In this document: positions 32,133 to 44,408 of the stretch, in pieces | How positions within the stretch are numbered: position 1 is the stretch's first letter | How the letters are laid out: each line of letters opens with the position of its first letter | Assembly: GCA_037043455.1 (NCBI GenBank) | Contig: JAWPHD010002628.1 | Coordinates: forward strand, 184,287 to 248,286 | Source of the DNA: Cyrtodaria siliqua | Taxonomy: Eukaryota; Mollusca; Bivalvia; Adapedonta; Hiatellidae | DNA: 64,000 nucleotides | Reading direction: 5' to 3' | Program-made: the position numbers and the translations under genes | The notes under the pieces: generated by a model | What the model saw: the letters and a program-made list of their open reading frames with translations, nothing else | Told to the model about the DNA's origin: nothing | Databases searched by the model: none

Positions 32133-32748
32133 CAAAAGTTCAGCACTTTGACCCTGTATTAAAATCTAGGGGTTAAACAGAAAATGTTCACCGCTTTGAC
32201 CCTGTATTCAAATATAGGCGTTAAAAACAAACGTTTACCGCTTTCATCCGGTATTGAAATCTAGGCGTTAAACAAAAAACTTTCCCCGCTTTGACCTTGT
32301 ATTCAAATCTAGGCGTTAAACAAAAAATGTTTACCGCTTTGATCCTGTATTCAAATCTAGGGGTTCAACAAAAAATGTTCACCGCTTTGACCCTGTATTC
32401 AAATATAGGGGTTAAACAAAGAATGATCACCGCTTTGACCCTGTATTCAAATCTAGGCGTTAAACAAAGAATGCTCACCGCTTTGACCCTGTATTCAAAT
32501 CTAGGGTTAAACAACAAACGTTCACCGCTTTGACCCTGTATTCAAATTTAGGGGTTAAACAAAGAATGTTCACCGCTTTGACTCTGTATTCAAATCTAGA
32601 GGTTAAACAAAAAATGTTCACCGCTTTGACCCTGTATTGAAATCTAGAGGTTAAACAAAAAAAGTTCACCGCTTTGACCCTGTATTCAAATCTAGAGGTT
32701 AAACAAAAAAATCACCGCTTGGACAATGTATTCAAATCTAGGGGTTAT
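32133..32748. repeat. Minisatellite, 48 bp unit, about 13 copies
   Basis: The unit contains CACCGCTTTGACCCTGTATT and CAAATCTAGGGGTTAAACAA. Because 48 is a multiple of three, open frames appear on both strands; none is a gene. Confidence 0.9.
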
Positions 32749-32751
32749 ATA

Positions 32752-32950
32752 AAGGGTTCAAATCGGTTTGGAGCGGTCAGTGAAGAAAATACCGTTGTTT
32801 GGGTCGGGGGTCAAACCAGGTTCTTGGGTGCTCCAAACTTCACTTTTACCCTATTGTCAAATAGAAGAGGACAATGTAAATAAGGAAATACCTACCATGC
32901 TATATCCTCTATCAAAATAGACAGTTTTAATAGACAATATAACGTAATTT
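32752..32950 (-). mobile_element. Penelope-like element fragment (P4)
   Basis: Diverged match to the block at 50,130-50,330, with the modified GGTCAAACCAGGTTCTTGGG and GGACAATGTAAATAAGGAAA landmarks. It directly adjoins the 48-bp array. Confidence 0.6.
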
Positions 32951-33082
32951 AAGTTCAAAAGTTTTATTCAACTTTTGAGAAAAGCAGTGAACAAATACAA
33001 ACACATGCCTCACATGGAATAAAACATGTATACTTGATTCGGTTTCGATATTTTCATTCTCACTCTTGCTCTCCCTTTATGT

Positions 33083-33425
33083 TTAAAGGGACACGCGGCA
33101 ATGTTTTCAAACTCGCGGCGTCCCCTTAGCTTTTCTACATAACATGTATATTAATGTGCATAATGTTATCATCATTAATAAAAATTAATAATTAGTTTAA
33201 TTGTTCGAAGCAAATTGTTTTTAAATTAGCATGCTAAATGTACTAACTGCTGATTGAATTACACCAATAATAGCATAACGAAGAAAAAAAGAAAACTAAA
33301 AAAATGTATTACCTTTTATGTGATTCCATGCAAACAGGTTTAAAGTCAGAATAATACTTAACTAATAAACCTGTGTGCTTATTTTAGTTAGATAAATGCG
33401 TCAACATTGCCGTATGTCCCTTTAA
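33083..33425. mobile_element. MITE-like element, family M1, copy 3
   Basis: It starts TTAAAGGGACACGCGGCAAT and ends with ACATTGCCGTATGTCCCTTTAA. The interior is recognisably related to that of copy 1 at 5,267, for example ACTCGCGGCGTCCC and the CACCAATAATA region. Confidence 0.8.
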
Positions 33426-33429
33426 ATAT

Positions 33430-33700
33430 AAATATAAATATATAAATCCGAGCTCCTGATAAGCTTAACTGTAAAATGGTATGTTATAACTGTAAAATGG
33501 TATGTTATGCCTAAATACATCTACAATGCTTAATTTGAGTCTTTTTTTAAAGAGTAAATATAGATGTGTTGCTTTTTACTCACAAACAAGCCATGCCTAT
33601 ACTAGAAAGGTAAATATTTTCAACTAATTGTAAATTGTCAATGCTGAATTTTACTCTTATTTTTTAATTTGAATGCTGACAAGCCCTCACGCCTTAACCC
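33430..33700. other. Downstream flank of the lectin-like gene
   Basis: No gene is seen. This is where the 3' end of the minus-strand gene should lie, but no canonical AATAAA signal was found close to its stop. Confidence 0.35.
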
Positions 33701-33745
33701 CGCCCCCGCCCCCTGTCCCCCACCCCCCCCCCCCCCACGCGGTCC
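33701..33745. repeat. C-run, G-quadruplex-prone on the minus strand
   Basis: Consecutive C-tracts including one of about 15 bases. On the minus strand they give four or more G-tracts about 65-110 bp after the stop codon of the lectin-like gene. Confidence 0.85.
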
Positions 33746-33808
33746 ACCCCTCCCCAAAACATTGCTTATCTGGAGCTCTATATAATCAGTCTTCACCGCA
33801 GTACAATG

Positions 33809-34014
33809 CTAATCCATTTCACACAAGGCAGTATATTTATCGTTGAATTGAACAATAGCCCATTGATACTCCAATTCTCTTTTCAGTGCAATGTAACCGT
33901 CGAGATCGATGTCAACCGACGGGGCCCAGTCCTCTGTAGAGGAATAACCAATAGATTTACAAAACGCGTGCTCCTCTGGATAATAGTGCATACTAGTCCA
34001 AAAACCTACATTGT
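33809..34014 (-). other. Lectin-like gene exon 4 with stop codon
   Basis: It encodes residues 176-242, from NVGFWTSMHYY to YTALCEMD. The acceptor is CTCTTTACAG at 34,017-34,015. The TAG is at 33,811-33,809. Confidence 0.65.
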
Positions 34015-36216
34015 CTGTAAAGAGAAAAATAATCGTAAGGCAATATGGAGACACATTTATACTCCAGTTCTCTTTTCAGTGCAATGTAACTGATGTAGTT
34101 AGTACTGTTACGATTCCGAAGCGGCCCAGTTGCCTGTAGCAAGTAGACCACTATGAAAACATTGACAATACGTATAAGTCCTCGTTAAAGTACTCAGTAT
34201 AGTCCAAAAACCAACATTGTCTGTAGGTAGAAAATAATCGTAAGGCAATATAGAGACACATTTATGTTTAAAATCCTATGAGACAACAACACCACACAGC
34301 ATAACGAAAAATGGAGGAAATAATTTCTGTTAGACGAACTACAATCTGTTCGACATTTTTTTTTTTTTGAAGTGACATCATATTTAGCCCATGAAAAAAA
34401 GTGCTGTTTAGTTGTAATGAACGTCTGCGAGATAAACTATATAAAACATAAGACAGAACTATTCTGTCGACTGTTATTATTTTGTTTTAATATGGCCATG
34501 AAAAGAAAAGCGCCTTGTAATAAATGACGCCTTTAAAACATATGACAGCACTATTTTGTCGAATGTTATTGCTTTGTTTAAATATGTTCATTAAAGAGGC
34601 TGGATGCGCTATGGAAGAATAATTGGTACTAATATATATACAAGGGAATCTCTTCTAATGTGCTTCAGTTTCATATGAAATGTGCACATGCATTAAATAA
34701 GCCGCAAATTAAGTTTGGTTGAATTATTATTTATGAAAATGGGTGGACTGTAAAACAGGAAGACTTGGTGTATTTGTGTTATTAAATTATTCATATTAAT
34801 GCATATGGGGTTCATGTAGTTAGCAGTTGTAATTATTATTAAATTAAAGTTTAGGTAGATCACAAAAAGGTATTTAGTTTAGCCTCATATTTCGTATGCA
34901 ACCGAAACACATTATACCAGTATTTGGATTGATGACCATTATTCTTCCAGATCGCCTACAGTCCTTTTCAAATAAAAGCTTTTTATAATACTGGATGTCA
35001 TTCAAACATTGTATATTTACATTATAATTTAAATTTTTCTATTGAATTACATATAATTTTGTTTATAATGTAGAATTTAGGACTGCATCGGTATATATAT
35101 ATCGTAGTAACAAGAATGTATTGTCTAAGGTGAATCCTGTATAGAAATTTACTGTACAATTGATAGTCCATGATTAAATGTACAATCGGGACAGAGGGAA
35201 TAGGTCGACAAAATATGGCTTCTTTAAAAACAGTTAAAAATACAGTTATAAGTATTTTATTAATTGTCGTATTTTTTGTTTAAATCGGCCGAATACATTT
35301 TGTTTCGAAGGTTATGCCATGTAAACCTCAGATCCATTCCTAAAACTAATTTGCAATTCAAGTCTTACCGTGTTCAATTAAATAAAAATGTTTTCATTAC
35401 AATCAACTATGTTACCACATTCGGAATATGTCAGTGGCGTTGATTTGGCAACCTGAAACTTGTACTGGGAACTCTCATTAGTCCCATCGTCGGAACCCAC
35501 GTGTGATTGATTACGTTATAACTCCATTCAATGGACAGTAACGTAATGTCGGAATCCATGTGTGATTGATTACGTTATCACTCCATTCAATGGACAGTAA
35601 CATAATGTCGGTACCCACGTGTGATTGATTACGTTATCACTCCATTCAATGGACGGTTACGTTATGTCGGAACCCACGTCTGATTGATTACGTTATCACT
35701 CCATTCAATGGACGGTAACGTAATGTCGGAACCCACGTGTGATTGATTACGCTATCACTCCATTCCATGGACGGTAACATAATGTCGGAACCCACGTGTG
35801 ACTGATTACGTTATCACTCCATTCAATGGACAGTAACGTAATGTCGCAATCCACGTGTGATTGATTACGTTATCACTCCATTGAATGGATGGTAATGTAA
35901 TAGCAATCCAACGTGGGTACCGAAGATGATTTATCCTAAAATTGTTCGAAATTACATCAATGAGAAGCCATGAACATTGTATGGTAACGTATATAGACGT
36001 GTCTCGTTATCCAATATTTAAAACGGTAAGGCATAAAACTGAAAGGAGAATAATTACCGTCTGCTCCACGATTCAGCAAGTATCCTTTAACAATGTCGAT
36101 TTCAACATCAGTTCCCAAGCAGATTGGATATCCTCCAATATGTTCACAGTAAATCTGAAACATGATGGCAGTGTCATGCAACTGTTCATCACAAGATAGT
36201 ATTTAGAGGCGCTCCA

Positions 36217-36261
<45 letters not shown>

Positions 36262-36437
36262 CATCAACACTGTAGTTCAATTATTGATAAATATATAGAA
36301 ATATAACGATAGAGAGATAATAGACAGAGAGATAGAGAAAGAGAGAGAGAGAGGAGCTAGAAGGAGAGAGAGAGTGAGAGAGAGTGATAGAGAACGATAA
36401 AAATATAAACATAACATAATCAACATATTTTTTAAAT

Positions 36438-36469
<32 letters not shown>

Positions 36470-39400
36470 GACGGAGAGAGAGAGGATAATACGAATCATA
36501 ATGTGAAAATACGACATCAACATCTTTGTTAATTGAGAGAAAGAGCGGGTGAGAGGAAGAAGAAGAAGAAAAAGAAGAAGAAGAAGAAGAAGAAGAAGAA
36601 GAAGAAGAAGAAGAACCGGGATTACCTACCTCCAGGTGATGAATACTGTGTTTAAATAGACCCTAGTACACATGTCTCATCTAATGGACAATGTAGGCAT
36701 GCTGAGGTCTCAACGTTTACTTTAGCAATAGCACCGGAGCGGTGGAAGTTGAATAGAAATGCAGTATAAAACAGACAAATTACCCGTGCCGAAGCAAGGC
36801 CCATTGGTCCTGCAGTTGTTCCAACATGATACCGTGATGAGTTCAAGGCTGGATTAGTCACCCATACATATCCAGTGGCAACATCAGTCTTCGATAACCA
36901 ACCCGTATCTCCTGAAAAACAATGACAACATCATTCATCGATAACCAACCCGGATCTCCTGTAAAACAATGAAAAAAAATGACAACGTCAGTCATCGATA
37001 ACCAACCCGGATCTCCTGAAAAACAATGAAAAAAAACGACAACGTAAGTCATCGATAACCAACCCCGGATCTCCTGAAAAACAATGGCAACATTAGCCAT
37101 CGATAACCAACCAGAATCTCCTGATAAACAATGGCGACATCAGTCATCGATAACCAACCCTTATCTCCTGAAAAACAATGACAACATCAGTCATCAATAA
37201 CCAACCCGGATCTCCTGAACAACAATGACAACATCAGTCATCGATAACCAAACCGGATCTCCTGAACTACAGTGGCAACATCAGTCATCGATAACCAACT
37301 CGGATCTCCTGAACAACAATGACAACACACTCAAATGTATACCATGTAACATCAGTCATCGATAACCAATCCTGATCTACTGAACAACAATGGCTACATC
37401 AGTCATCGATAACCAACCCGGATCTCCTGAACAACAATGGCTACATCAGTCATCGATAACCAACCTGGATCTCCTGAACAACAATGGCAACATCAGTCAT
37501 CGATAACCAACCCGGATCTCCTGAAAAACAATGACAACATCAGTCATCGATAACCGACCCGGATCTCCTGAAAACAATGACAACACACAAACATGTATGC
37601 CTTGTAACATTAGTTGCCACACGTTCACATGTAGGATGTGTTACATTAGGTGCCACATGTTAATATGAACGATATGTTACATTTGTTACCACACGTTATC
37701 ATGTAGGATATGTTACATTAGGTGCCACATGTTAACATGTATGATATGTTACATTAGTTGCCACACGTTAACATGTAGGATATGTTACATTAATTGCCAC
37801 ACGTTAACATGTAGAATATGTTACATTAGGTGCCACATGTTAACATGAACGATATGTTACATTTGTTGCCACACGTTTACATGTAGGATATGTAACATTA
37901 GGTGCCACATGTTAACATGTATGCTATGTTACATTAGTTGCCACACGTTAACATTTAGGATATGTTACATTAGTTGACACACATTAACATGAAGGAGATG
38001 TTACATTAGTTGCCACACGTTCACATGTAGGATGTGTTAAAATACTTGACACAAGTTAACTTATAGGATAGGTTACATTTGTTGCAACACGTTAACATAT
38101 AGCATATGTTACAGTATGTGCAACACGTTAACATGTAGGATATCTAACATAAGTTGCCAAACGCTAACATGTAGGATGTGATAACATAAGTTGCCATACG
38201 TTAACATGCAGAATATGTTACATTAGGTACCACACGTTAACATGGATATGTTACATTATTTGCCACACGTTAACATGTAGTATATCTAACATAAGTTGCC
38301 AAACGCTAACATGTAGAATGTGATAACATAAGTTGCCATACGTTAACATGTAGAATATGTTACATTAGGTACCTTACGTTGACATGGATATGTTATATTA
38401 TTTGCCATACGTTAACATGTACGATATATTACATTAGTTGCCAAATGCTAACATGTCGGATAAGTTACATTATTTGCAACACGTTAACATGTAGAATGTG
38501 TTATATTAGGTGCCTCACGTTAACATGTAGGATATGTTACAATAGTTGCCAAACGCTAACATGTAGGATATGTTACATTAGTTGACACACGCTAACATGT
38601 AAGCTATGTTTATATAGTGGCCACTCGTTAACATGTAGAACATGTTACGTTAGTTGGCACACGTTAACATGTAGGATATGTTACACTAGGTGCGACAGGT
38701 TAGCATCTTTGATATGTTATATTAGGTGCCACACGTTAACATGTAGGATATGTAACATTAGTTTAGACACGCTAACATGTCGGATATGTTAAATTAGTTG
38801 ACACACGTTAACATGCAGGATATGTTACATTCTTTGCCAAACGGTTAACATGTAGGATATGTTACATAAGGTGCCACACGTTAACATGTAGGATATGTTA
38901 TGTACGTGAAGTTGGCAGTAGCAGTAACAGCAGTAGCAGTAGTTACTGCCAGCAGTAGCAGCAGTAGCAGTAGTTACTGCCAGCAGTAGCAGCAGTAGCA
39001 GTAGTTACTGCCAGCAGCAGCAGCAGTAGCAGTAGTTACTGCCAGCAGTAGAGCACCATCTCAGTAGGTATATTCATCGCAAGTGTTTTCTTTGCGCAGT
39101 ACGTTGTTTCTACTTTCCCACCATCATGTTTAGCAGACAACCCCTTTCGCATCTTTCGCAACTATCATATGTTTGCTACTGCTATTGCTACTGTTACTGC
39201 TACTGCTAACTACTGCCAGCAGTAGCAGCAGTAGCAGTAGCTCCTGCCAGCAGTAGCAGCAGTAGCAGTAGCTCCTGCCAGCAGTAGCAGCAGTAGCAGT
39301 AGCTACTGCCAGTAGTAGCAGCAGTAGAGTCAATGGTCATCTTAATAACGACGATATATGATCATCGATATATGATGTTTTCTTTGCGCAAATATGTTGT

Positions 39401-42400
39401 TTCTACTTTCCCACAATCATGTTTAACAGACAACCCCTTTCGCAACCATCATGTGTTTGCTACTGCTATTGCTACTGCTATTGTTACTGCTACTGCTAAC
39501 TACTGCCAGCAGTCGCAGTAGCTACTGCCAGCAGAAGCAGCAGTCGCAACCAGTAGAGACAATAGTCATGGTAATTATGACGATATATGCGATATATGTT
39601 TTCTTTACGCAAGTATGTTGTTTCTACTTTCCCACCATCATGTTTATCAGACAACCCTTTCGCAACCATCATATATTTGCTACTGCTATTGCTACTGCTA
39701 CTGATAACTACTGCCAGCAGTAGCAGTAGCTACTGCCAGCAGTAGCAGTAGGTAGTAGAGCACCATCTCAATAGATTTTCTCATCGCAAGAATATAAGTT
39801 CAATTTTCAACCATCATGTTTTATAACACAACAGTTTCGCCAATATCAAGAATATAATATTATATATGTTTCCCTACCGTTAATACTGTGACTTTTTAGT
39901 TACTGATAGCAGTATGAACAGTAGCAGTAAATACTACAAGTAGTATCAGTAGCAGTAGAAGTATATACTTCTAGCAGTAGATGCAGTAGAGCAGTAGAAG
40001 CACTTCCATCAACATCTATTGTTGTTTCTACTTTCCATTTCTAACCATCATGTTTTATAAACAACCTCTTTCGCACTTCGTTCTCAACCGTTACAGTTGA
40101 AACTTATTAAACACAAATAGGTCTTCTTGTCGGATAACGAGTGTCGCCGCCGATTTTAGTACCACTACCGAAAGGCTTTAAAAAAAACACTGCGTCAGCG
40201 TGTCTATGTGGTTGATCAGCCCGCCGGGCAACACTCGTTATCCGACGACCAAACGCGTTTTTTACTACTTTCAAACTTTCAATCATACAGCAGTAGAACC
40301 AAAATTGTGATAAACGGTCTCAAATGGTGTGATTTTAGTACCACTACCGAAAGGCTTTAAAAAAAAACACTGCGTCAGCGTGTCTATGTGGTTGATCTGC
40401 CCGCCGGCAACACTCGTTATCCGACGACCAGACGTGTTTTGGCCATTTTCGAACTTTCAATCATACAGCAGTAGAACCGAAATTGTGATAAACGGTCTCA
40501 AATGGTGTGATTTTAGTAGCACTATCCAAAGGCTTTAAAAAAAAGCTGCGCCAGCTTGTCTATGATGTTAATCTGCCCGCCGGCAACACTCGTTATCCGA
40601 CGACCAGACATGTTTTTGACTTCTTTCGCACATTCAATCATACAGCAGTAGAACCAAAATTGTGCTAAACGGTTTCAAATGGCGTGATTTTAGTAGCACT
40701 ACCAAAAGGCTTAAAAGAACGCTGCGCCAGCGTGTCTATGTGGTTGATCTGCCAGCCGGCAACACTCGTTATCCGACGACCAGACGTGTTTTGACTACTT
40801 TTAAACTTTCAATCATACAGCAGTATGACCAAAATTGTGATAAACGGTCTCAAATGGCGTGATTTCAGTAGCACTACCAAAAGGCTTTAAAGAAACGATG
40901 CGCCAGCGTGTCTATGTCGTTGATCTGCCCGCCGGCAACACTCGTTATCCGACGACCAGACGTGTTTCTGACTACTTTCGAACTTTCAATCAAACAGCAG
41001 TAGAACCAAAATTGTGATAAACGGTCTCAAATGGTGTGATTTTATTAGCACTACCAAAAGGCTTTAAAAAACGCTGCGCCCGCGTGCCTGTGTGGTTGAT
41101 CTGCCCGCTTGCAACACCCGAAACCCGACAAAAACGCCATTTCGAGTCCTTTTCAGTGCAAACTTCAGTAACACAGCAGTAGAACTAAAACGTTGATAAA
41201 GAATTTCAAATGGGTTGATTTTAGTTGGTCGGCCATGTTGCTTTAAAATATCGCTGAGACTACGTATCTATGAGTTCGATTTTTCCGCCGCCAACACCCG
41301 TAATCGGACAAAAAACGCATGTTCAAATGTACCGCTGTACACAATTCAGTACTACAGCAGTAGAACACAAACTGCGATAAACAATCTCAAGTCGGGTGAT
41401 ATTAGTAGGTTGGCCATCAAGCTTTTAAAATCCGTGAGACCGCATGTCTATGAGGTTGATTTTTCCGCCGGCTACACTCGTTATCCGACAAGAAGACCTA
41501 TTTTTGTTTAATGAGTTTCAACTGTAACGGTTGAGAACGAAGTGCGAAAGAAGTTGTTTATAAAACATGATGGTTAGAAATGGAAAGTAGAAACAACAAT
41601 AGATGTTGATGGAAGTGATTCTACTTCATCTACTGCTAGAAGTATTCTTCTACTGCTACTGATACTACTTGTAGTATTTACTGCTACTTCTCCTACTGCT
41701 AGCATCTACTGCTAGAAGTATTCTTCTACTGCTACTGATACTACTTGTAGTATTTACTGCTACTTCTCCTACTGCTAGCATCTACTGCTAGAAGTATACT
41801 TCTACTGCTGCTGATACTACTTGTAGTATTTACTGCTACTTCTCCTACTGCTAGCAGTAACTACAAAGTCACAGCATTAACGGTAAGGTAAACATATATA
41901 ATATTATATACTTGATATTGGCGAAACGGTTGTTATAAAACATGATGGTTGAAAATTGAGCTTATATTCTTGCGATGAGTATATCTATTGAAATGGTGCT
42001 CTACTACCTACTGCTACTGCTGGCAGTAGTTAGCAGTAGCAGTAGCAGTAGCAATAGCAGTAGCAAACATATGATGGTTGCGAAAGGGGTTGTCTGTTAA
42101 ACATGATGGTGGGAAAGTATTAATTGTTAGTGGTATTTAACAATTACCTTTAAGTTAATTCTTTTTTGAAAACTCCTTGTTGATTACAAAATTTCAGATA
42201 ACTTCAGTTAGCCTTAATAGTTCGTTTTAGGGTGTCTTAATTTATGTTTGTCCAACACATTAAAACCTTTTTTCGATAAGAATTCTGAAAACAAATAGTT
42301 TTCTAATTTTTGATGAATCAGAATTTTGAAATTGAAAATGTCCTATCAAAAACAACTTCATATGCGATTTTTTTTTAATTTCTCGACCAATTTGAAAAAA

Positions 42401-44204
42401 AATATCTGTTTCACTGATATAAAACTTATTCAGGGCAAAACTGAATTTTGTCTGAAAAGTCAAGAAAGACTTTGGCTGAAACAAGCGCCCTGAACAATAG
42501 GTCTTGGAAAATTAATTTCAAAACATGTTGAAAACAAATATAATTGATGAACGCCATAAATGCGCCCAGGTAAGAACCATAGTTTGGCACAGATAACATC
42601 ATTACATTGTTCTACGCAATGTGAGAATATGGACGATTCCGGAACTGCCCTGTGAAAAGTAAAAATGGTTAAACATGCCGTGCGATTGCAGAATTGCGCT
42701 GAACTATTCCGGAAATGTTCTACGCAAAGTAATAATTGTTAAACATGCCTGACGACTGCGGAATTGCGCTGAACTATTCCGGAAATGCTCTACGCAAAGT
42801 AAGAATTCTTAAACATGCCTGGCGATTGCGAAATTGCTCTCCACTATTCCGGAAATGCTTTACGCAAAGTAAGAATTCTTAAACATGCCTGGTGATTCAG
42901 GAATTGTTCTACGCAAATTAAGAACTTTTTAAATGCCCGGCGGTTCCGGAATTACTGTACGAGATCGCTCACATGCCAAATTAGTGGTACCAAGCAGATT
43001 GCAGATCGTGGCATTTGTTATATACTATTTAATACCGCAACAAACCAACTGTTCCTTTGTCGCAGTTTTGGCGCAGTCTGTTAAAGCGTCGTCTTTTATG
43101 TGTCTACTCAACCGAAGGTTCAGGGTTCGAGCCTTATATAAGGCAAAACAATTTAAACCATACAATGTTAAGATATTTAAAAATATATTATACTAAAAAC
43201 TACTACGGAATAAATCTGACTAGTTCCGACAATTTGGCATTTGATTTCTCTGCTACGCAAAATAAGAACTCTTAAATTGATATCAAGTGTTTCTGTGCGA
43301 TTTCAGAATGTTTTGCGCAAAGTAAGAATATGTGTACGGATTTCAAAAGTAAGATGCTGATGATAAACCTATTTATTTTCTAATTTCATGTGTTTATTCG
43401 TTTGATCCTCTGTGAAGAACAGACGAAATTGAAAATAAAATAAAAATCGGAGTTTAGTTTCATATATGATGAACATGAACATATTTACGTTTACTTGAAG
43501 TCCTTACCTACAAACCTTCAAACAAAAAAGCGCATATATTCGTTCCACGTTCCATAATATTCCATAATATAAAGTTCGACAATTTAATTGAACAATGTTT
43601 AATTACTATAACGAGATTGCAATGTATTTTATTTGTAAACAGTACGCTAATTGCCAATTTATGAAACAATTGTTTAATTACGATTTGCCTACATAAGTCG
43701 TCAGTAGTTTTGACAGTTTTAAGAAGTGTGCCACATTTATTAAAATCAATAAATATTCATAGATATTTAACTAATAAAGGCATGTTATTACATTTATAAA
43801 ATCAGTAAATATACATAGATAATTTACTAATAAAGGCATGTTATTACATTTATAAAATCAGTGAATATTCATAGATACTTCACTAATAAAGGCATATGAT
43901 TACATTTATAAAGGTGAAAGATCAGAATTTCTCAGTGAAAGAAAATTAATATATATCCCTAAATATTCAGAGCTAACTATCAACACATAATTAACTGTTT
44001 TTATCAGACGTTTAAATTACTTAATTTCAAAATCAGCGAGTATAACCGTGGCTAAATTCTAATAATTTGTCAAATTTGACACAGTGTATGGTTCTGGTCA
44101 TGTATGCTTTACTATCTTAAATATAAATAAATACTTTGACGATGTATGTTAAAGTTCTCATTACTTTTATATGAATAGTAGTCGATAGTGATACAGCCAG
44201 ACAG

Positions 44205-44236
<32 letters not shown>

Positions 44237-44362
44237 GTGAAGCAAATATAATAATCATAACTTGAAAATAACGAACCATTTTTGTAGTATTTTGTGCTCG
44301 CGTTTCCAGAGAAAGAACTTTTACTGCTGAAATACGAGTTGTTGCACCCGTAACACTCTTAC

Positions 44363-44408
<46 letters not shown>

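Noticed and set aside
36652..36783. Unspliced extension of lectin-like exon 2
   Set aside because: It stays open but a GTAATT donor at 36,783 gives a phase that fits exon 3 exactly.
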